From Elstera cyanobacteriorum (GTDB lineage Bacteria; Pseudomonadota; Alphaproteobacteria; Elsterales; Elsteraceae): a stretch of 64,000 nt of DNA. The position numbers and the translations under genes are program-made. Where the stretch lies: contig NZ_NOXS01000031.1 of assembly GCF_002251735.1 (NCBI RefSeq), positions 62,001 through 126,000 of the forward strand, written 5' to 3'. Shown piece by piece: positions 62,440 through 64,000 of this stretch. Below the pieces are notes generated by a model. It had not been told where the DNA came from. It did not search any database and saw nothing but the letters and a program-made list of their open reading frames with translations. The stretch's first letter is position 1. Every line of letters begins with the position of its first letter.

Positions 62440-63938
62440 GCCGACAGGGTCCGCCGCACGCAGTCTTTCCACCCGGCGTATTTACGGGCGCGCACGGCTT
62501 CCGGCATGGCGGGGGTGAAGCGGCGGTCGCGCGCCCAGGCGCTGGCGAACCCATCAAGGTCAGGATAGATCCCCGCCTGCCGCCCGGCCAAATAGGCAGC
62601 GCCGAGAGCGGTAGTTTCCAGAATGACGGGCCGGTCGACCGGTGCAGCCAAAAGATCGGCGAGGAATTGCAGCGTCCAATCGCTGGCCACCATGCCGCCA
62701 TCAACGCGCAGAACGGTCTCGCCGCTCTGTGCGCTCGGCCAATCGGCCTGCATGGCTTCCAGCAGGTCGCGGGTTTGATAGGCCACGGCTTCTAGCGCCG
62801 CGCGGGCCAGTTCCGCCCGCCCGGTTTTGCGGGTCAGGCCGTAAAGCGCGCCGCGCGCCGCGCTATCCCAATAGGGCGCACCAAGGCCGGTAAAGGCCGG
62901 GACGAGGTAAACATCTTCCTCATCCGCCGCCGCTTCGGCCAGCGGGCCGGTGTCGCTAGCGGAGGTGATGATCTGCAAGCCGTCGCGCAGCCACTGCACG
63001 GCGGCCCCGGCGATGAAGATCGAGCCTTCGAGCGCGTAGGTGCGCTTGCCGTCGAGCTGATAGCCGATGGTGGTCAGCAGTCGGTTGCGCGAAATGACGG
63101 CCTGCCCGCCGGTATTCAGCAACGCAAAACAGCCGGTGCCATAGGTGGACTTCATCATGCCCGGCGTAAAGCAGGCTTGGCCGACGAGCGCCGCCTGTTG
63201 ATCCCCGGCGATCCCCAGCACGGGCACGGCGGCGCCCAGCAGGCTGGGGTCGGTGATGCCAAAGGCTGCGGCGGAATCCTTCACCTCCGGCAGACCGGCG
63301 CGCGGTACTTTGAACAGGGTCAGCAGATCATCCGACCAGTCGCCGGTGTGAATATCCAAAAGATTGGTGCGTGAGGCGTTGGTGGCATCGGTCGCATGGA
63401 CTTTGCCACCGGTCAGCCGCCATAACAGGAAACTATCGACGGTGCCGAAGGCGAGTTTGCCCGCTTCGGCCTCGGCCCGCGCGCCGGGAACGTGATCGAG
63501 AATCCAGGCGATCTTGGTGGCGGAAAAATAAGAGTCGATCAGCAGCCCCGTCCGTGCCTGGACTTCCACTGTATGCCCGTCGCGGGTTAAGGCGGCGCAG
63601 AGGTCGGCGGTGCGGCGGTCCTGCCAAACGATGGCGTTATAGATTGCCTTGCCGCTGGCGCGGTCCCACACGACCGTGGTTTCGCGCTGATTGGTGATAC
63701 CGATCCCGGCCAGCGCCGCCGCTTCCACCCCCGCTTTGGCAAGGCAGGCTTTGATCGTGGCGAGCGTGCTCCTCCAGATCGCTTCCGGGTCATGTTCGAC
63801 CCAGCCGGAAGCCGGGAAAATCTGCGGAAATTCCTGCTGGGCCGAGGCGACGCTGGCGCCCCTGGCGTCGAACAGAATGGCGCGGCTGGACGTGGTGCCC
63901 TGATCGATCGCCAGAATATATCCCTGTGCCGCTGCCAT
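62436..63938 (-). CDS. glpK: Glycerol kinase
   Basis: A 500-residue FGGY-family kinase making glycerol-3-phosphate. ATP-binding loop [15 protein letters not shown] at residues 10-24, glycerol-site [16 protein letters not shown], and [15 protein letters not shown] plus [17 protein letters not shown] (FGGY signature region) are intact. ATG 63938 follows GGGAGGA. No glpF or glpD is in the window. A GCCCC/GGGGC stem at 63958-63972 lies upstream of the ribosome-binding site. Convergent with the TauE gene. Confidence 0.98.
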   Translation of the reverse strand: MAAAQGYILAIDQGTTSSRAILFDARGASVASAQQEFPQIFPASGWVEHDPEAIWRSTLATIKACLAKAGVEAAALAGIGITNQRETTVVWDRASGKAIYNAIVWQDRRTADLCAALTRDGHTVEVQARTGLLIDSYFSATKIAWILDHVPGARAEAEAGKLAFGTVDSFLLWRLTGGKVHATDATNASRTNLLDIHTGDWSDDLLTLFKVPRAGLPEVKDSAAAFGITDPSLLGAAVPVLGIAGDQQAALVGQACFTPGMMKSTYGTGCFALLNTGGQAVISRNRLLTTIGYQLDGKRTYALEGSIFIAGAAVQWLRDGLQIITSASDTGPLAEAAADEEDVYLVPAFTGLGAPYWDSAARGALYGLTRKTGRAELARAALEAVAYQTRDLLEAMQADWPSAQSGETVLRVDGGMVASDWTLQFLADLLAAPVDRPVILETTALGAAYLAGRQAGIYPDLDGFASAWARDRRFTPAMPEAVRARKYAGWKDCVRRTLSA

Positions 63939-64000
63939 TCTATCCTCCCGTCGTTGCGCCCCTTACCGGGGCATCTTTCGTGCGGGTTTCGTTATAGCCC

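Overview
This window looks like an ordinary chromosomal stretch of a high-G+C alphaproteobacterium, most likely in or near the Rhodospirillales. The evidence is family content: DUF4170, DUF6111, DUF1285 and DUF2239 proteins, the gene order histone-deacetylase-like / xseB / ispA / dxs / tlyA, the run moxR / DUF58 / DUF4159, and the complete mreBCD-mrdA-rodA set. I see no rRNA, CRISPR array, transposase or prophage. The one locus with clearly different base composition is a pair of AT-richer lipoprotein genes at about 2.65-3.75 kb. The taxon call is inference from gene content only.

Layout. 0-3.7 kb: DUF4405 membrane protein, a pteridine-reductase-like SDR with folB, an esterase and two tandem paralogous lipoproteins. 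3.9-8 kb: catalase, a DUF1190 protein with a glutathionylspermidine-synthase-like ATP-grasp enzyme, and an AlkA-type DNA glycosylase behind a leader hairpin that contains its ribosome-binding site. 8-15.8 kb: doubled DUF4170 protein, ubiE and a Kef-type antiporter, HNH nuclease, anmK with a serine hydrolase, an orphan livJ-type binding protein and a DUF2798 protein. 15.8-19.6 kb: soluble histidine kinase with a REC-DUF3369-HD-GYP regulator, and a universal stress protein. 19.9-25.5 kb: the rod-shape operon, followed by tRNA-Lys(CTT) with a strong terminator. 25.7-32.6 kb: yjdM, a divergent DUF2239/GIY-YIG pair, a ThiE-like protein, class I aldolase, a PBP1A-type enzyme, and a PLP C-S lyase divergent from an Lrp regulator.

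32.6-35.7 kb holds a tightly coupled chain on the minus strand (DUF1285, NUDIX, DUF6111, CCA-adding enzyme, GNAT). Divergent from it at 35.8-42.6 kb is a four-gene moxR / DUF58 / DUF4159 / large membrane protein operon. 42.6-51.2 kb: LysR and wrbA, pirin, a lysine-2,3-aminomutase-like enzyme, several small membrane proteins (SemiSWEET, ExoD, TerC, MarC, TatA, DUF423) and a GAF-GGDEF-EAL protein. 51.3-56.5 kb: tusA-like, histone-deacetylase-like, xseB, ispA, dxs and tlyA, which include the entry and chain-elongation steps of isoprenoid synthesis. 56.5-62.4 kb: a sugar-acid catabolic operon (lactonase, FucU-type mutarotase, UxaA-type dehydratase, FAH hydrolase) divergent from a GntR regulator and a TauE-type permease. 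The window ends with glpK.

The best candidates for under-described biology are the fucose-like catabolic operon built around a UxaA-type dehydratase, the divergent DUF2239/GIY-YIG pair with two CCGG-centred palindromes, the moxR envelope cluster, the DUF1190/ATP-grasp pair, a 26-codon ORF coupled to mreC, and two leader hairpins that include ribosome-binding sites (DUF4405 gene and the AlkA-type gene). All functions are read from motifs and context; no database search was run.
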